Part shown: positions 22,891 through 34,676 of the stretch, one piece after another | Position numbering within the stretch: the first letter of the stretch is position 1 | Layout of the letters: each line of letters opens with the position of its first letter | Origin: Hyparrhenia diplandra | Lineage: Eukaryota > Streptophyta > Magnoliopsida > Poales > Poaceae | NCBI GenBank assembly: GCA_015847255.1 | Contig: JADLZK010004553.1 | Span: forward strand, 1 to 64,000 | Direction: 5' to 3' | Length of the DNA stretch: 64,000 nt | Made by a program: the position numbers and the translations under genes | The notes under the pieces: model-generated | Told to the model about the DNA's origin: nothing | The model's database searches: none | What the model saw: the letters and a program-made list of their open reading frames with translations, nothing else

Positions 22891-24167
22891 CGTAAGTGCA
22901 ATCAACCTCTAATGTGGGTTTTGGCGTTGATGACAATCTAAATAGAGGACTAATGAGATTTATCGAGTTGACAAGCAGGCAATAAGCAAAGAGGACATTG
23001 CAAACCTAAAGGAGGAGTACCCCGATTCGATTTGCTGATTGGTACTTCAAGAAAGAAGGTTTATATTCATTTTGTATTTTGAATTTGAGTATAGGACACT
23101 GCACTATTAAGAGGGATTAGAATCACCGTGGCCGCAAAGATGCAACCAAGTGCTCATTTTCACACCACATAACCTCCAGCTCCAAACTTAGTCAGCCATT
23201 CAAATACTTTCTATTTCTTTGCTGGCTAAGGCTGAGCGGCGGTGCCGCTTTGCGGCAGTGCCGCTTGATCATGAGCGGCGGTGCCGCTCGTGTTCTGACC
23301 GTTGAGAGGGGAGTATTTATACTTTCCTTTTCTACCCCCAACGGTCACCTCTTCTTCTCTCTGCTCACTTTCGATAGAAAGGTCCCAAGTGCTTAGCTCT
23401 CTCTCCTCCATTGAAGCTCCTCACTCCCTCAAGCAAATCCATCGATTCCACCATCGATTCTTGAGTGTGAGGGCTGCAAACTTCGATTGGAAGGGAGCTC
23501 CACTGATCTTCATCGTTCTAGAGGCACTTGGTTCGCACTTTGGCCGGGCGGTTTTGGTTCTTTCCTCTTGGAGCTTGCTCCTAGCCGGCTAGTGCGTCGC
23601 CCTTGAGCTTACCAACTTGTGTGGCAGCCTAGGGAGGTTTGTAACACCCTCTTGCATCTAATACATCACCCCACATCTCTAGGATTCGGTTCCTAGACTT
23701 GTGAACGAGGCAAAGAGGCAAACCTTTGTGGTGAGCTCATTCCTTTGTGGAACCTCAACAACGTGGACTTAGGCAAGCCTTGGTGGCGAAGCTGAACCAC
23801 GGATAAATCCCCGTGTCACCGTGTGCTCGCTTTACTTTACATTGCATATATATTGTTGTTGTTGAGAGGATTTAGGGTTTGAGATCGATCTATCTCTATA
23901 CCCTTGATATGCTTGTTCCGTGTCTCGACCGCAGCCTATACCGGCCCAGAACCAAGGGAAATTACTCGATCTATTTTTCATTGGACGCTGAACCGTGAGC
24001 TAATCTTGTTGCCAGGAGCGGCGGTGCCGCTTAGTGGAGCGGTGGTGCCGCTCAGAGCGGCGGTGCCGCTTTGTTCTGCGGCGGTGCCGCTCGGTGATCC
24101 GATTGTGTTTCGAGTTGATTTTTGAAACAGGCCTATTCACCCCCTTAGGCGCCCAAATGATCCTACA
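22891..24167 (+). repeat. 5' LTR of the Sirevirus
   Basis: 1277 bp. The 3' LTR start is TGTAAGTGCAATC; here the first T reads C (CGTAAGTGCAATC). Ends ...GATCCTACA just before the primer binding site. It holds seven copies of a GCGGC-GGT-GCCGC palindrome in two clusters (23234-23289 and 24016-24092). Confidence 0.88.
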
Positions 24168-24169
24168 AG

Positions 24170-24180
24170 TGGTATCGAGC
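24170..24180 (+). other. primer binding site
   Basis: TGGTATCGAGC lies two bases after the LTR end. It resembles the TGGTATCAGAGC complement of the initiator Met-tRNA 3' end used by most plant copia elements. Confidence 0.75.
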
Positions 24181-24216
24181 TAGTTTACTTCAGTAAAGCG
24201 CTTCACCGCGTGAAGT

Positions 24217-26145
24217 ATGGATACCGGAGGTGGTTCGAATCAAGGCGGAGCCGAAGGCATCCACGCCAAGCCTACAGCCTTCCAAAAGAATGAAGCTGTC
24301 TTCTTCATCCTCCTTCTCGAACAACCGATCCGGATAGAAGAGAAGCAAGGAGACAAAGAAAAGAGAAGAAAGCCGCCAAGGAAGCAAGAAAAGCCGAGCG
24401 TGAGAAAGCCAAGAAGCAAGAAGAAGATGCAAGCATGCAGCTCATTGAGAAGCTCAAGAGAAGAGATGAAAGAAAAAAGAATAAGAGAAGAAAGACTCAA
24501 GAGAAGAGAAGAAAGAAGCAAGAAAGTAGTGGAACTTGATGCTCAATCAAGTGAGCTATCAAGTAGTTCGATGACGGGATGATGATGAGTCATATGTGCC
24601 AAAGAGCAAGAAGAATGAGAAGAAGAAGGATGAGGCCAGTAGCAACAACAACAAATTTGCCGCCATATCCTTTAACTATAACTCTCTTTTCTCTAACCGT
24701 GAAAGAAAGTCATTCATCAATGTTCCTGTGGGGAAGTTGCCTCATTTTGATGGGACAAACTATGCCAAGTGGAAACATGTGATGAGTGCCTATCTTAATG
24801 GCATTCACCCCGGTCTTTGGGATATTGTGTGCAGTGGATATGAGCCTCCGGTGAACCCCAAGTCTCCCACAAATGAAGAGATGATAGCAGCCCATCTCAA
24901 TGGCCAAGCCACAAGCATCCTCCTAAGTGCTCTAGATGAAAATGAGTACAATAGGGTGATGAATGTGAACATGGCAAAGAAGATTTGGGATACTTTGGTC
25001 CTTGCACATGAAGGTGTTGACAAAGTAAGAAAGGCAAAGATTGACTTGTTGAAGGCAAAGCTCAACCGGTTTGTGATAGTTGAAGGCTTAAGGTGCCCAA
25101 GAGATGTTTGACCGGGTTGATGGTTCTAGTTGGAAAGATTAGAGGATATGGAGATGAAGAAATTGATGATCACAAGGTGGTGAAGATCATGCTTGAAGCC
25201 TATGCACCAAGAAATGAGACCGTAGTCACCTTGATAAGAGACAAGAAAAGATTTGAGTACTTCACTCCTAATGATGTGCTTGGAAGATTGCTCACATTTG
25301 ATATGCAAAGAGAGGAGGCAAATGAGAGAAAGAAACTTGGTGAGTTACAAGCCAAGCTAGATGGCCTCAAGATCAAGGATGTTGCTCTCAAAGCAAGCAA
25401 GTCAAGCAAGCCAAGTACCTCCAACAAGAACAAGGGCAGCAAGCAATCAACCTCAAATCAAGCCAAAGAAATGAAGAAAATGCAAGAGCACATTGATTCT
25501 ACCTCCTCCTCAAGTGATGATGATGATGATGAGGGAGGTGCCGAAATCAATGACATGGCATTGTTCATCAAGAAATACCACAAGTCAATGAAGAGAAATG
25601 GGTACAAGATGGTGCAAAGAAAGTTTCCAAACAAGAAGAAGAGAACATGCTACAATTGTGGAAGCACCGAGCACTTTGTTGCGGATTGTCCACATGAGAA
25701 CAAGAATAACAAGTACAAGAAGGACAACCCCAACAATGACAAGAGGCAAGATTACAAGAGAAAGGGAAAGAACATGGGAGAAGCACGTATTGGGCATGAA
25801 TGGGACTCAACTAAAGAGTCAAGTGAGGAGGGTGTGAAGATGGCAACATTTGCTAGACAAGAGTCAACCTCCACACCGAAGCTCTTCTCCAACATGTCCG
25901 ATGATGATGAAGATGGCTCCCCTCACATTTGTCTTATGGCAAAGCGTGAGAAGGTACTTTCCAAAGCTAAGACCTCTCCAACCCTTAGTGATGAATCTAG
26001 TGAACTTAGTGATAGCTCAAGTGATGATGGGTCTAGTGATGAAGAGTATGACAACTTGACAAAGAACCTAGATCCAAAGACCAAAATATTTATCACTAAG
26101 ATTATGGAAGATTTAGAGAGTGTCCAAGCCGAAGTTGGAAACTAG
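24217..26145 (+). pseudogene. Sirevirus gag, frameshifted
   Basis: ATG at 24217 (MDTGGGSNQ). A Lys/Arg/Glu-rich N-terminal part loses frame near 24300-24590. The copia gag domain follows in another frame (24596-25111, with LPHFDGTNYAKWK and AKKIWDTL). After a further shift near 25090 it continues to a CCHC zinc knuckle, CYNCGSTEHFVADCP, at about 25650-25694. Acidic Ser/Asp-rich stretches follow, and frame is lost again near 26140. Gag packages the element RNA. Each break is a small indel. Confidence 0.8.
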
Positions 26146-26199
26146 AGAAAGTGAACTCACTAGACTTGAGAAGCTCTATGTTGACAACAAAGACGCCTT

Positions 26200-26679
26200 G
26201 TGTTTTTGAAAGAAGTGAGGTGGCCTCTTTGTAAAAAGAAACTTGTAAAAGAGAAAGAGGACCATGCTCTCACAAAGAAAACTACTATTACTCTCAATGA
26301 AAAGTATTGTGACTTACAAGAAAAGCACAAGCAACTTGAAGGGAAATATAGTCTTCTTTGGGAAAGCAACTCACATCTCTCTTCCACAAAGGACAACTCT
26401 ACTCCTTCCACAAGCAATGGATGTGGTAAATGTTTCAACCTAGACTTGAAGAGTCATGCCACAAATCTTGCAAACATGGAAGCAGTGAAGAAGGAGATTG
26501 CTAGGCTCAACACTTTGGTTGGAAAAGAGAAGCATACTGTCAAGAAAACAGTAAGTGGCAAAGAAACTCAACCAAAGAGGCCACAATACATTGATGGAAG
26601 AAATCCTAGAATCAAGGATGGGTTAGGCCACACTAGAGGAGCCAAGACAAATGGAAGAAAGATCAGTAAATGGCTATGA
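26200..26679 (+). pseudogene. gag-pol linker with coiled coil
   Basis: A Lys/Glu-rich heptad-like region (about residues 15-60 and 85-115) continues the polyprotein after the frame break near 26140. Long coiled-coil extensions downstream of the zinc knuckle are usual in Sirevirus gag. The frame closes at 26679, before the protease. Confidence 0.55.
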
Positions 26680-27149
26680 GTGTGTCCAGCCTCGGAGCAA
26701 AGGGAAGATGAGTACAGATATGCTCAAGACAAACAACCGCGACCGCCGCCCCCCGAAAGCAAAAAGCCAAGCGGCAAGTGTCGCTATAACAAGCGGCGGT
26801 GCCGCTGCCCCTAAGGAAGGGAAGGCAACTCATCGACCTCCCCGTCCGTAAAACAGCCCATCAAGAAGGTTGCTCACCAAAACAAGTTGTACAAAAACAG
26901 TAAAAAACAATTTGGGCCAACCCAAATAGATTTGCATACCATCCCAAGGCTCAATTAACAAGACAAAATTTGAGTTCTTGCTTTGTGTTGAAGAACAACA
27001 GCAAGGGGGAGGTGTATGCCAAATATGTTGGCAAGGACAGAAATGTTTATTTACATACTTCTATTTGGGTTTCCCAAAATTCTTGTGACTAACATGAAAG
27101 GTCCCAAGGAGCTTGGAGGGCCTAAACTTGTGAACTAATCTGTTTTGCA

Positions 27150-30100
27150 GGCATACTCCTCTGGTGGATCAAGTTGGGTGCTTGATAGTGGATGTACAAA
27201 TCATATGACCGAGAAAGGAGTATGTTTTCATCATACTCTCCCAATGCCGATCCAAGTGACATCATTCGATTTGGAGATGACGCTAAGGGAAGTGTGATGG
27301 GTCTTGGTAAAATCGCTATCACAACTAACCATGATATATCTGATGTCTTGCATGTTGAATCCTTAGGATACAATTTGTTGTCGGTCTCACAACTTTGTGG
27401 GAAAGGTTATAATTGTCTCTTTACGGATGTTGGTGTGGAAGTCATTTGTAGGGAGGATTCCTCTATTGTCTTCACGGGCAAACTCAAGAATAAGCTTTAC
27501 TTAGTTGATTTCAACAAAAGTGAGACTAAGCTTGAGATTTGTCTTATGGCAAAATCTAGCATGGGTTGGCTTTGGCATCGCCGACTAGCTCATGTTGGGA
27601 TGAGGAACTTGGCCAAACTGCAAAAGGACAACCATATCATTGGGCTAACCAATATTGATTTTGACAAAGACAGGATTTGTAGCGCTTGCCAAGCCGGAAA
27701 ACAAGTAGGCGTACCTCACCCACCAAAGAGCATTATGACCACTACACAACCTTTGGAGTTGGGTCACATGGATCTCTTTGGACCGGTTGCCTACCTTAGC
27801 ATCGGGGGTAATAAGTATGGACTTGTTATTGTTGATGATTATTCCCGCTTCACTTGGGTTTTCTTTGTCTTTGATAAGTGTCAGGTGCAAGAGAAGGTGA
27901 AAACCTTCATTAGAAGGGCTCAAAGAGAATTCGAGCTTCCAATCAAGAAAATAAGAAGTGATAATGGAAGTGAATTCAAGAACACCCAAGTTGAGGAATT
28001 CCTTGATGAAGAGGGCATCAAACATGAGTTTTCGGTTCCATACACCCCTCAACAAAATGGAGTTGTAGAGAGGAAGAATAGAACACTCATTGACATGGCA
28101 AGAACAATGCTAGATGAATACAAGACTTCGGACATCTTTTGGTGTGAAGCCATCAACACCGCTTGTCATGCAATCAACCGTCTCTACCTCCACAAAAACT
28201 CAAGAAGACCTCATATGAGCTTATAACCGGTAACAAACCGAAGGTGTCTTACTTTTAGGTGTTTAGGTGCAAATGTTTCATCCTTAACAAGAAGCCCCGA
28301 ACCTCTAAGTTTGCACCTAAGGTTGATGAAGGTATATTTCTTGGGTATGGATCAAATGAGCATGCCTATCGTGTCTTCAACAAAACCACCGGTAGGGTTG
28401 AAGTCACTATAGATGTGACATTTGATGAATCTAATGGCTCTCAAGTAGAGCAAGTTGATCAAAATGTTGTAGGAAAGGAGGATCCACCTTGTGAAGCTAT
28501 CAAGCAATTGGCTATTGGTGATGTTCGACCACAAGAAGATAAAGCCAATGAACAAGAGGATCACCAAGATGTTGCTGCACCAATTTCCGCCGACGCACTC
28601 GATGACGGGGGCAGCCCACCCCTCGCTGAAATTCAGTAGAGCGGCGGTACCGCCCTCCTCCCCTCAAAGCATCTACTCCAACACCTACATCACCGCTTAG
28701 AGCACTTGATCTTGCTCCTATACTTGAAGCTGAGGATGACTATGAAGAAGAAGTTGAGGATGATGGAGTTGATCACCCACGGCTACGACAAACCATTCAA
28801 CGGGATCACCCCGTTGAGAACATCCTTGGGAGTCTTCGAAAGGGAGTAACTACTCGATCACATCTAGCTGCTTTTTGTGAACATTACTCCTTTGTCTCTT
28901 GTTTGGAGCCTACCAAGGTAGAAGATGCTCTCAAGGATGCCGATTGGTTGTTAGCCATGCAAGAAGAACTCAACAACTTCAAGAGAAATGAAGTTTGGGA
29001 CTTGGTAGAAAGACCAAAGACAAACATTATTGGCACCAAATGGGTCTTTCGAAACAAGCAAGATGAAGATGGTCAGGTTACAAGAAACAAGGCAAGATTG
29101 GTGGCTCAAGGTTTCACTCAAGTAGAGGGCTTGGACTTTGATGAGACATATGCACCGGTGGCAAGACTAGAAGCAATTCGTATTCTTCTAGCCTTCGCTG
29201 CCCAACATGACTTCAAGCTATATCAAATGGATGTCAAGAGTGCATTCCTCAATGGCCCATTGCAAGAGGAAGTCTACGTTGAGCAACCACCGGGTTTTGA
29301 AGACCCCAAGTATCCTAACCATGTTTACAAGCTTCGTAAGGTGCTCTATGGGCTTAAGCAAGCACCAAGAGCATGGTATGAATGCCTTAAGGAGTTCTTG
29401 CTTAAACAAGGTTTTGTCATAGGGAAGGCCGATCCTACTCTCTTTACACATAAAGTTAATGGTGATATCTTTGTGTGCCAAATATATGTCGATGACATAA
29501 TATTTGGTAGCTCTAATCATGTGTATGTTGAGCAATTTAGTAGGACTATGACAAAGAGGTTCGAGATGTCCATGATGGGTGAGCTCAAGTTCTTCCTTGG
29601 CTTTCAAGTCAAACAAATGAAGAAAGGGACTTTCGTTAGCCAAACCAAGTACACCTAAGACATGCTGAAGAAGTTTGACATGGCTAAGGCTAAGCCAATC
29701 AAAACTCCAATGCCAAGCAATGGACATCTTGATCTTGATGAAGAAGGGGCTGCCGTCGACATAAAGGTATATCGTTCCATGATCGGCTCTCTTCTTTATC
29801 TTTGCACATCTAGGCCCGATATTATGCTTAGTGTGTGCATGTGTGCTAGATTTCAAGCTAATCCAAAGGAATGTCACAATGTGGCGGTTAAGAGAATCTT
29901 GAGATATCTAGTTCACACCCCAAACCTTGGCTTGTGGTATCCCAAGGGTTCCAAGTTCAATCTACTTGGCTATTCGGATTCCGATTATGCCGGTTGTAAA
30001 GTAGATAGAAAAAGCACCTCGGGGACATGTCAATTCCTTGGACGGTCCTTGGTGTCTTGGAGCTCTAAGAAGCAAAATTGTGTAGCCCTATCCACCGCCG

Positions 30101-30442
30101 AGGCCGAGTATGTTGCAGCCGGCGCGAGATGTTGTGCTCAACTACTTTGGATGAAGCAAACCTTAAAGGATTTGGGATGTCATTTTACAAAGATACCTCT
30201 TCTTTGTGACAACGAGTGCCATCAAACTCGCAAATAACCCCCTCAGAGCACACTCTAGAACAAAACACATAGACATCCGTCATCACTTCTTGAGAGACCA
30301 CGAATCAAAAGGAGATATCGCTCTTCGCCATGTGAGCACCGAAAAGCAACTAGCCGATATCTTCACTAAGCCTCTCGACGAGACAAGGTTTTGCGCTTTG
30401 CGTAGTGAACTAAATATACTTGATTCTCGCAACCTATCTTGA
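27150..30442 (+). pseudogene. Sirevirus pol (protease, integrase, RT, RNase H), broken
   Basis: Protease active site WVLDSGCTNHM at about 27177-27209. The integrase zinc-binding region is LWHRRLAHVG...CSACQ (27568-27693). The integrase catalytic triad lies in HMDLFGP, IRSDNGSEF and QQNGVVERKN. The reverse transcriptase has WVFRNK, QMDVKSAFLNG, and the catalytic IYVDDIIFG near 29487-29513. RNase H has the SDSDYAGC and STAEAEY motifs (about 29972-30110). Lesions: a frame change near 28200, a TAG at 28256-28258, a TAA at 29656-29658, and a frame change near 30215. Not functional as read. Confidence 0.85.
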
Positions 30443-30662
30443 AATCTGCATGCCTCTGTTTGTGAGAACTAGTATGAGTAGGGAAAAGCTTTGAAAAGTT
30501 TACATCATGTCTTTCAAATGTTTTTCAAAGCTAGACTCAAAGGACATGGTCACTGTTTTTGATTGATGATCTGATCTGGCCATGAAATTTGAGTCACATA
30601 TGTCTATCTAGCATATGAGGAGAGTCACTTAGGAAGCAAGTTAACCTCGCTCTGTTCAAGGG

Positions 30663-31530
30663 GAGCGGCGGTGCCGCTCGATGATTTTCAGGCGAAAATC
30701 AGCCCAGATACGATCACCGTGGGACCTATTTCCTGGGCCCACAGCATCCTTTTCTCTCCTCTCTCATTCATTCTCATCCACCGGCCCTTCTCTTTCTCGT
30801 GAGGACGACAGTGGTCGACGCCGCCGCCTCCCTCCTCCCTCGCGCGCCGCCGACACCGCCGCCTCCACGGCAGCGTGCCGCCGCAGCTGGTGTGCCGCCG
30901 GCCTTCTCCTCGACGCCGGTGCCGCTGGCCGCAGGGGGCCGCAGCCTTCTCTCCTTCCCTTCTCAATCCATGGTGAGAAACCCTAACCACCCCGATCTAT
31001 GCCTAGGGATGAAATTTGTTATGGATTTTTGCAATTAGTGATAGAGTGAAGGTTCTAGATAGTGGGAAAATTGTTGGATTGGTTTAGTTTGAAAGCTTGA
31101 GATGAACTCCACCCATGACATGCATGGGGTGCCAAGCGGCACTGCCGGCTATGGCTAAAGCAAAGTTTTTGCTACTTATCTTCAATCATATTTCGAACAA
31201 ATCAGTAGTTGAAATCAAATTGATTCCCATTGTCGAAGAAAATTCATTCTAAATTCAAGTCCATAGCAACTTTGATCACTATTCTCAATTCAGTCAAGTT
31301 TCTGAGATTCTGTTGGAATGGTGGGTAGATATACATGAGCTTTAACTATTGCACAAGGTGGTTGTCAAAATGGTTGACAGCAACCCCCGGCGGTGCCGCT
31401 CGGTGACTAATTCAAACAGTCAGCCCGATCAACCACTTGATCACTCATCTTATGCAATAACTAACACCCATGTACATCTATCTATCACCCCAGCACATCA
31501 GTGACTGATTTGAACCTTTTGTATGCATAG
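30663..31530 (+). other. plant-gene-like leader and intron before the third ORF
   Basis: Downstream of RNase H lies a CT-rich then GC-rich stretch (30720-30960) like a grass 5' UTR. A candidate donor ATG/GTGAGA follows at about 30970-30977, then AT-rich intron-like sequence and an acceptor TGCATAG ending at 31530, just before an ATG. This arrangement would give a spliced transcript for the third ORF. It is inferred from splice-like signals only. Confidence 0.4.
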
Positions 31531-33221
31531 ATGGAGCAAGGTCAAGGAAGTGGGGTCAAGAGGAAGGCAGTGGCTAAACGGTTTCCCAAGAGGGGCAGAG
31601 GTAGAGGTGCTGGTCCTTCTGAGAGACCCACGGTGAGCAAAGCAAAGAAGAGAGAGAGAGGCAAGACAAAAGTGTGAACCGAGGCATGGCGTAAAAGATC
31701 CCAGAAATTGGATGTCCAGGCACTCCAGTTGACATCTGGACTTATGATGACTCCTACATAATGGAGTATGAGGAGCAGATCGATATTAGATGACCTCCAG
31801 ATGACAGTGTGCCTCGCAGGAGGGTTGACTACTCCACTGGGAGTAGGTTGAGCACTGATGCTAGGAGGGTGAATCCCTACACCACTCCTAAGGACCTAAG
31901 TGTGGACTACAGGTTCTGGAATGTCTTCCACTCAGACTTCTATACCTCATCTGTCCTAGGGAAGAGAAAGCCCAGCATTAGAGAGATGCACTACATTGAT
32001 TGGGCTCTTCTGAAGGATAAGAGAGAGCCAGAGATCAACAGGGCCATCAGGGCGTGTGAGAAGCATGAGTTGAGGAACCTGATGGAGTTCCAGTATGACT
32101 GGAATGCTGAGATCCTTGGACAGTTCCATGCTACCTACTTTCTGGAGAATGAGAACACTATACATTGGATGACTGAGGGTGTTCACTACTCAGTTGACTT
32201 TGTCACCTTCTCCAGGATTTTGGGTTTTGGCAATGAGCATAGGAAGTACACTCCTATTCATGCTGAGAAGAAGCTAGAGCCTACAGCTGTCAGTTACATG
32301 TGGAGAAACCCGAGGAAGGCAGATGGGTTAGTGAGAGGGTTGAACAGCTTCTACTACATTCTCAACAACCTTCTCAGAAACACCATTGATCCCAAGGATG
32401 GTGCAGCCTCAAACTTGCATGGTTGGGTGAAGAATCTGCTAGCAAGACTTGCTCCTGGAGGTGAGAACTTCAATGTGCCTGCATATCTATGGATGGAGTT
32501 GGCTGATGCTATGGATGATGGTAGGAAGAGCTTGCCCTATGCTCCCTACATCATGTTTGTGATTGAGAGAGTATCCGGCTTGAGGTTTAACAAGACAGAT
32601 ACACATAAGGCCTACAACCTCGAGCGGATCATGCCAGTAGCAGCAGCTCTAGAAGCACCAGCTAGAGAGGACACTCCACCTTCTCCCACAGAGGTTCTAG
32701 AGAGCTCTCATGCTAGAGCTAGGAGGGGCAAGAGCAGCTTCAAGAAGAAGATGACCACATGGATGAAGGCCATGTTTGAGACTTGTACCTACTCAGCAGC
32801 GTCTGCTCACAGAGTTGAGCGTAGGCAGAGGGAAGACAGAGAGCGTGCAGGAGTCACACCCCTTTCACCTGTCCCTTCTCCACCTCGCTTTGTGCTTCCC
32901 AGCTTCTCAGAGTCTGCAGAGTCAGAGGACACCACCTCGGGCGGGAGCTTGACCGGGATGAGACGCTTGGTGACTTTGTGCGTGAGACGGCCAAGCAGCC
33001 CACATCTCAGAGGAGAGGATCCACCACCTCAACGCTCGACACGCTTCACCTCTACTACTCACACGGCCGGCAGGGCTGTCATTTCTTCCACTTCAGAGGA
33101 GGAGGAGCAGGGTGACGACGAGGAGGAGGAGGACGAGGAGGAGGGGCAAGTGCTTCAGAGTGACTTGATCTCTTTTCTTTTCTCCTTTTTGGTGCTTTGT
33201 GCCAAAGGGGGAGAAAATTAG
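31531..33221 (+). pseudogene. Sirevirus third ORF (env-like position), interrupted
   Basis: Begins ATG at 31531 with a basic, Arg/Gly/Lys-rich segment that hits TGA at 31675. A further in-frame TGA lies at 31791. The frame is then open from 31794 to 33221. The central domain (about 31860-32640, with YDWNAEILGQFHATYF and THWM-like residues) resembles the plant transposon protein domain found in many grass elements and in Sirevirus third ORFs. The C-terminal third is Ser/Pro-rich, then acidic (about 33096-33150), then ends with a hydrophobic stretch SFLFSFLVLC. An env-like role has been proposed for such ORFs but is not shown here. The TGA at 31791 fits a CGA-to-TGA change. Confidence 0.6.
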
Positions 33222-33600
33222 AGGGGTCAAAACTTTTTCACGCCTTCAGCTGCTGTTTACTTCGCTTAGCATGTCCTAGAGAGTTAGAACTTGAGAGTAG
33301 GCCTCTAAAACTATTTGTGAACTTGTAAAAATGCGACCTATTTGACTCTCTTCGTATGGTTTATGGACATGTGTTGGATCTGTGATATTTAGCTTGTCAT
33401 ATTCATGCTGTATACTTAGTTTTATATCTGTTTCATGCTGTGAAAATCTTGTTGGCAGCAGCTCTATTTTGACAGGAGCGGCGGTGCCGCTCAGGTCAAA
33501 ACAGACCTGATGCTCTGAGTGCTTAAATTGTCATGTTGCATCACGTATATTCTTGTGACACATCTGTTGGCACTTGACACCCCACAGCAGGCATGGATGT

Positions 33601-33774
33601 AGGGGGAGGTCCTTACATCACCTAAATGTGTGAAAATTGACCTTGATGTCAAATTTGAGAATTCAAATCTCACTCACACATTTAGGGGGAGGTCTCACTG
33701 CCTAAATATGTGACTCTTGACAAAGAGATCTCTTTTGAGCATTCAAGGCTCACTCACATATTTAGGGGGAGGTA
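33601..33774 (+). repeat. upstream polypurine tract repeats
   Basis: TTTAGGGGGAGGT occurs at 33681-33693 and 33761-33773, with a related AGGGGGAGGT at 33601. Flanks (CACTCACA.ATTTAGG, CCTAAAT.TGTG) repeat with a period near 80 bp. These are extra polypurine-like tracts before the terminal one. Confidence 0.7.
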
Positions 33775-33850
33775 CCTACATCCATGGCTCAAAAAATCTC
33801 TATTATTTGACTATCATTTGTAAGCTCTAATTAGGTTGTCACCAATCACC

Positions 33851-33864
33851 AAAAAGGGGGAGAT
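33851..33864 (+). other. polypurine tract
   Basis: AAAAAGGGGGAGAT lies immediately before the TGTAAG start of the 3' LTR. It primes plus-strand DNA synthesis in LTR retrotransposons. Confidence 0.85.
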
Positions 33865-34676
33865 TGTAAGTGCAATCAACCTCTAATGTGGGTTTTGGCG
33901 TTGATGACAATCTAAATAGAGGACTAATGAGATTTATCGAGTTGACAAGCAGGCAATAAGCAAAGAGGACATTGCAAACCTAAAGGAGGAGTACCCCGAT
34001 TCGATTTGCTGATTGGTACTTCAAGAAAGGAGGTTTATATTCATTTTGTATTTTGAATTTGAGTATAGGACACGCCGTACTATTAAGAGGGATTAGAATC
34101 ACTGTGCCGCAGCATGCAACCAAGTGCTCATTTTCACACCACATAACCTCCAGCTCCAAACTTAGTCAGCCATTCAAATACTTTCTATTTCTTTGCTGGC
34201 TAAGGCTGAGCGGCGGTGCCGCTTTGCGGCAGTGCCGCTTGATCATGAGCGGCGGTGCCGCTCGTGTTCTGACCGTTGAGAGGGGAGTATTTATACTTTC
34301 CTTTTCTACCCCCAACGGTCACCTCTTCTTCTCTCTGCTCACTTTCGACAGAAAGGTCCCAAGTGCTCAGCTCTCTCTCCTCCATTGAAGCTCCTCACTC
34401 CCTCAAACAAATCCATCGATTCCACCATCGATTCTTGAGTGTGAGGGCTGCAAACTTCGATTGGAAGGGAGCTCCAATCGATCTTCATCGTTCTAGAGGC
34501 ACTTGGTTCGTACTTTGGCCGGGCGGTTTTGGTTCTTTACTCTTGAGCTTGCTCCTAGCCGGCTAGTGCGTCGCCCTTGAGCTTGCCAACTTGTGTGGCA
34601 GCCTAGGGAGGTTTGTAACACCCTCTTGCATCTAATACATCACCCCACATCTGAGGAATTGGCTCTCTTCTAGACT
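33865..34676 (+). repeat. 3' LTR of the Sirevirus, truncated
   Basis: Matches the 5' LTR from TGTAAGTGCAATC as far as CTTCTAGACT. It stops at the CACTA end at 34677. The remaining ~465 bp of LTR do not reappear beyond the CACTA element or anywhere to the right in this window. Confidence 0.85.

Larger units (their letters stand above)
22891..34676 (+). mobile_element. Sirevirus-type Ty1-copia LTR retrotransposon
   Basis: Order along the plus strand: 5' LTR (22891-24167), primer binding site, gag with zinc knuckle, protease, integrase, reverse transcriptase, RNase H, a third ORF, polypurine tracts, 3' LTR (33865-34676, truncated). Integrase before reverse transcriptase marks Ty1-copia. The large gag, the extra 3' ORF and the multiple polypurine tracts fit the Sirevirus (SIRE/Maximus) lineage. 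The two LTRs differ by roughly 15 small changes over about 790 aligned bases, so the insertion is fairly recent. The coding region has both frameshifts and stop codons and is inactive. The 3' LTR lacks its last ~465 bp, where the CACTA element begins. Confidence 0.92.

Noticed and set aside
23234..24092. Clustered palindromes resembling a CRISPR array or site-specific recombination sites
   Set aside because: They are LTR-borne motifs repeated in both LTRs of a plant retrotransposon, with irregular spacing and no spacers of uniform size.
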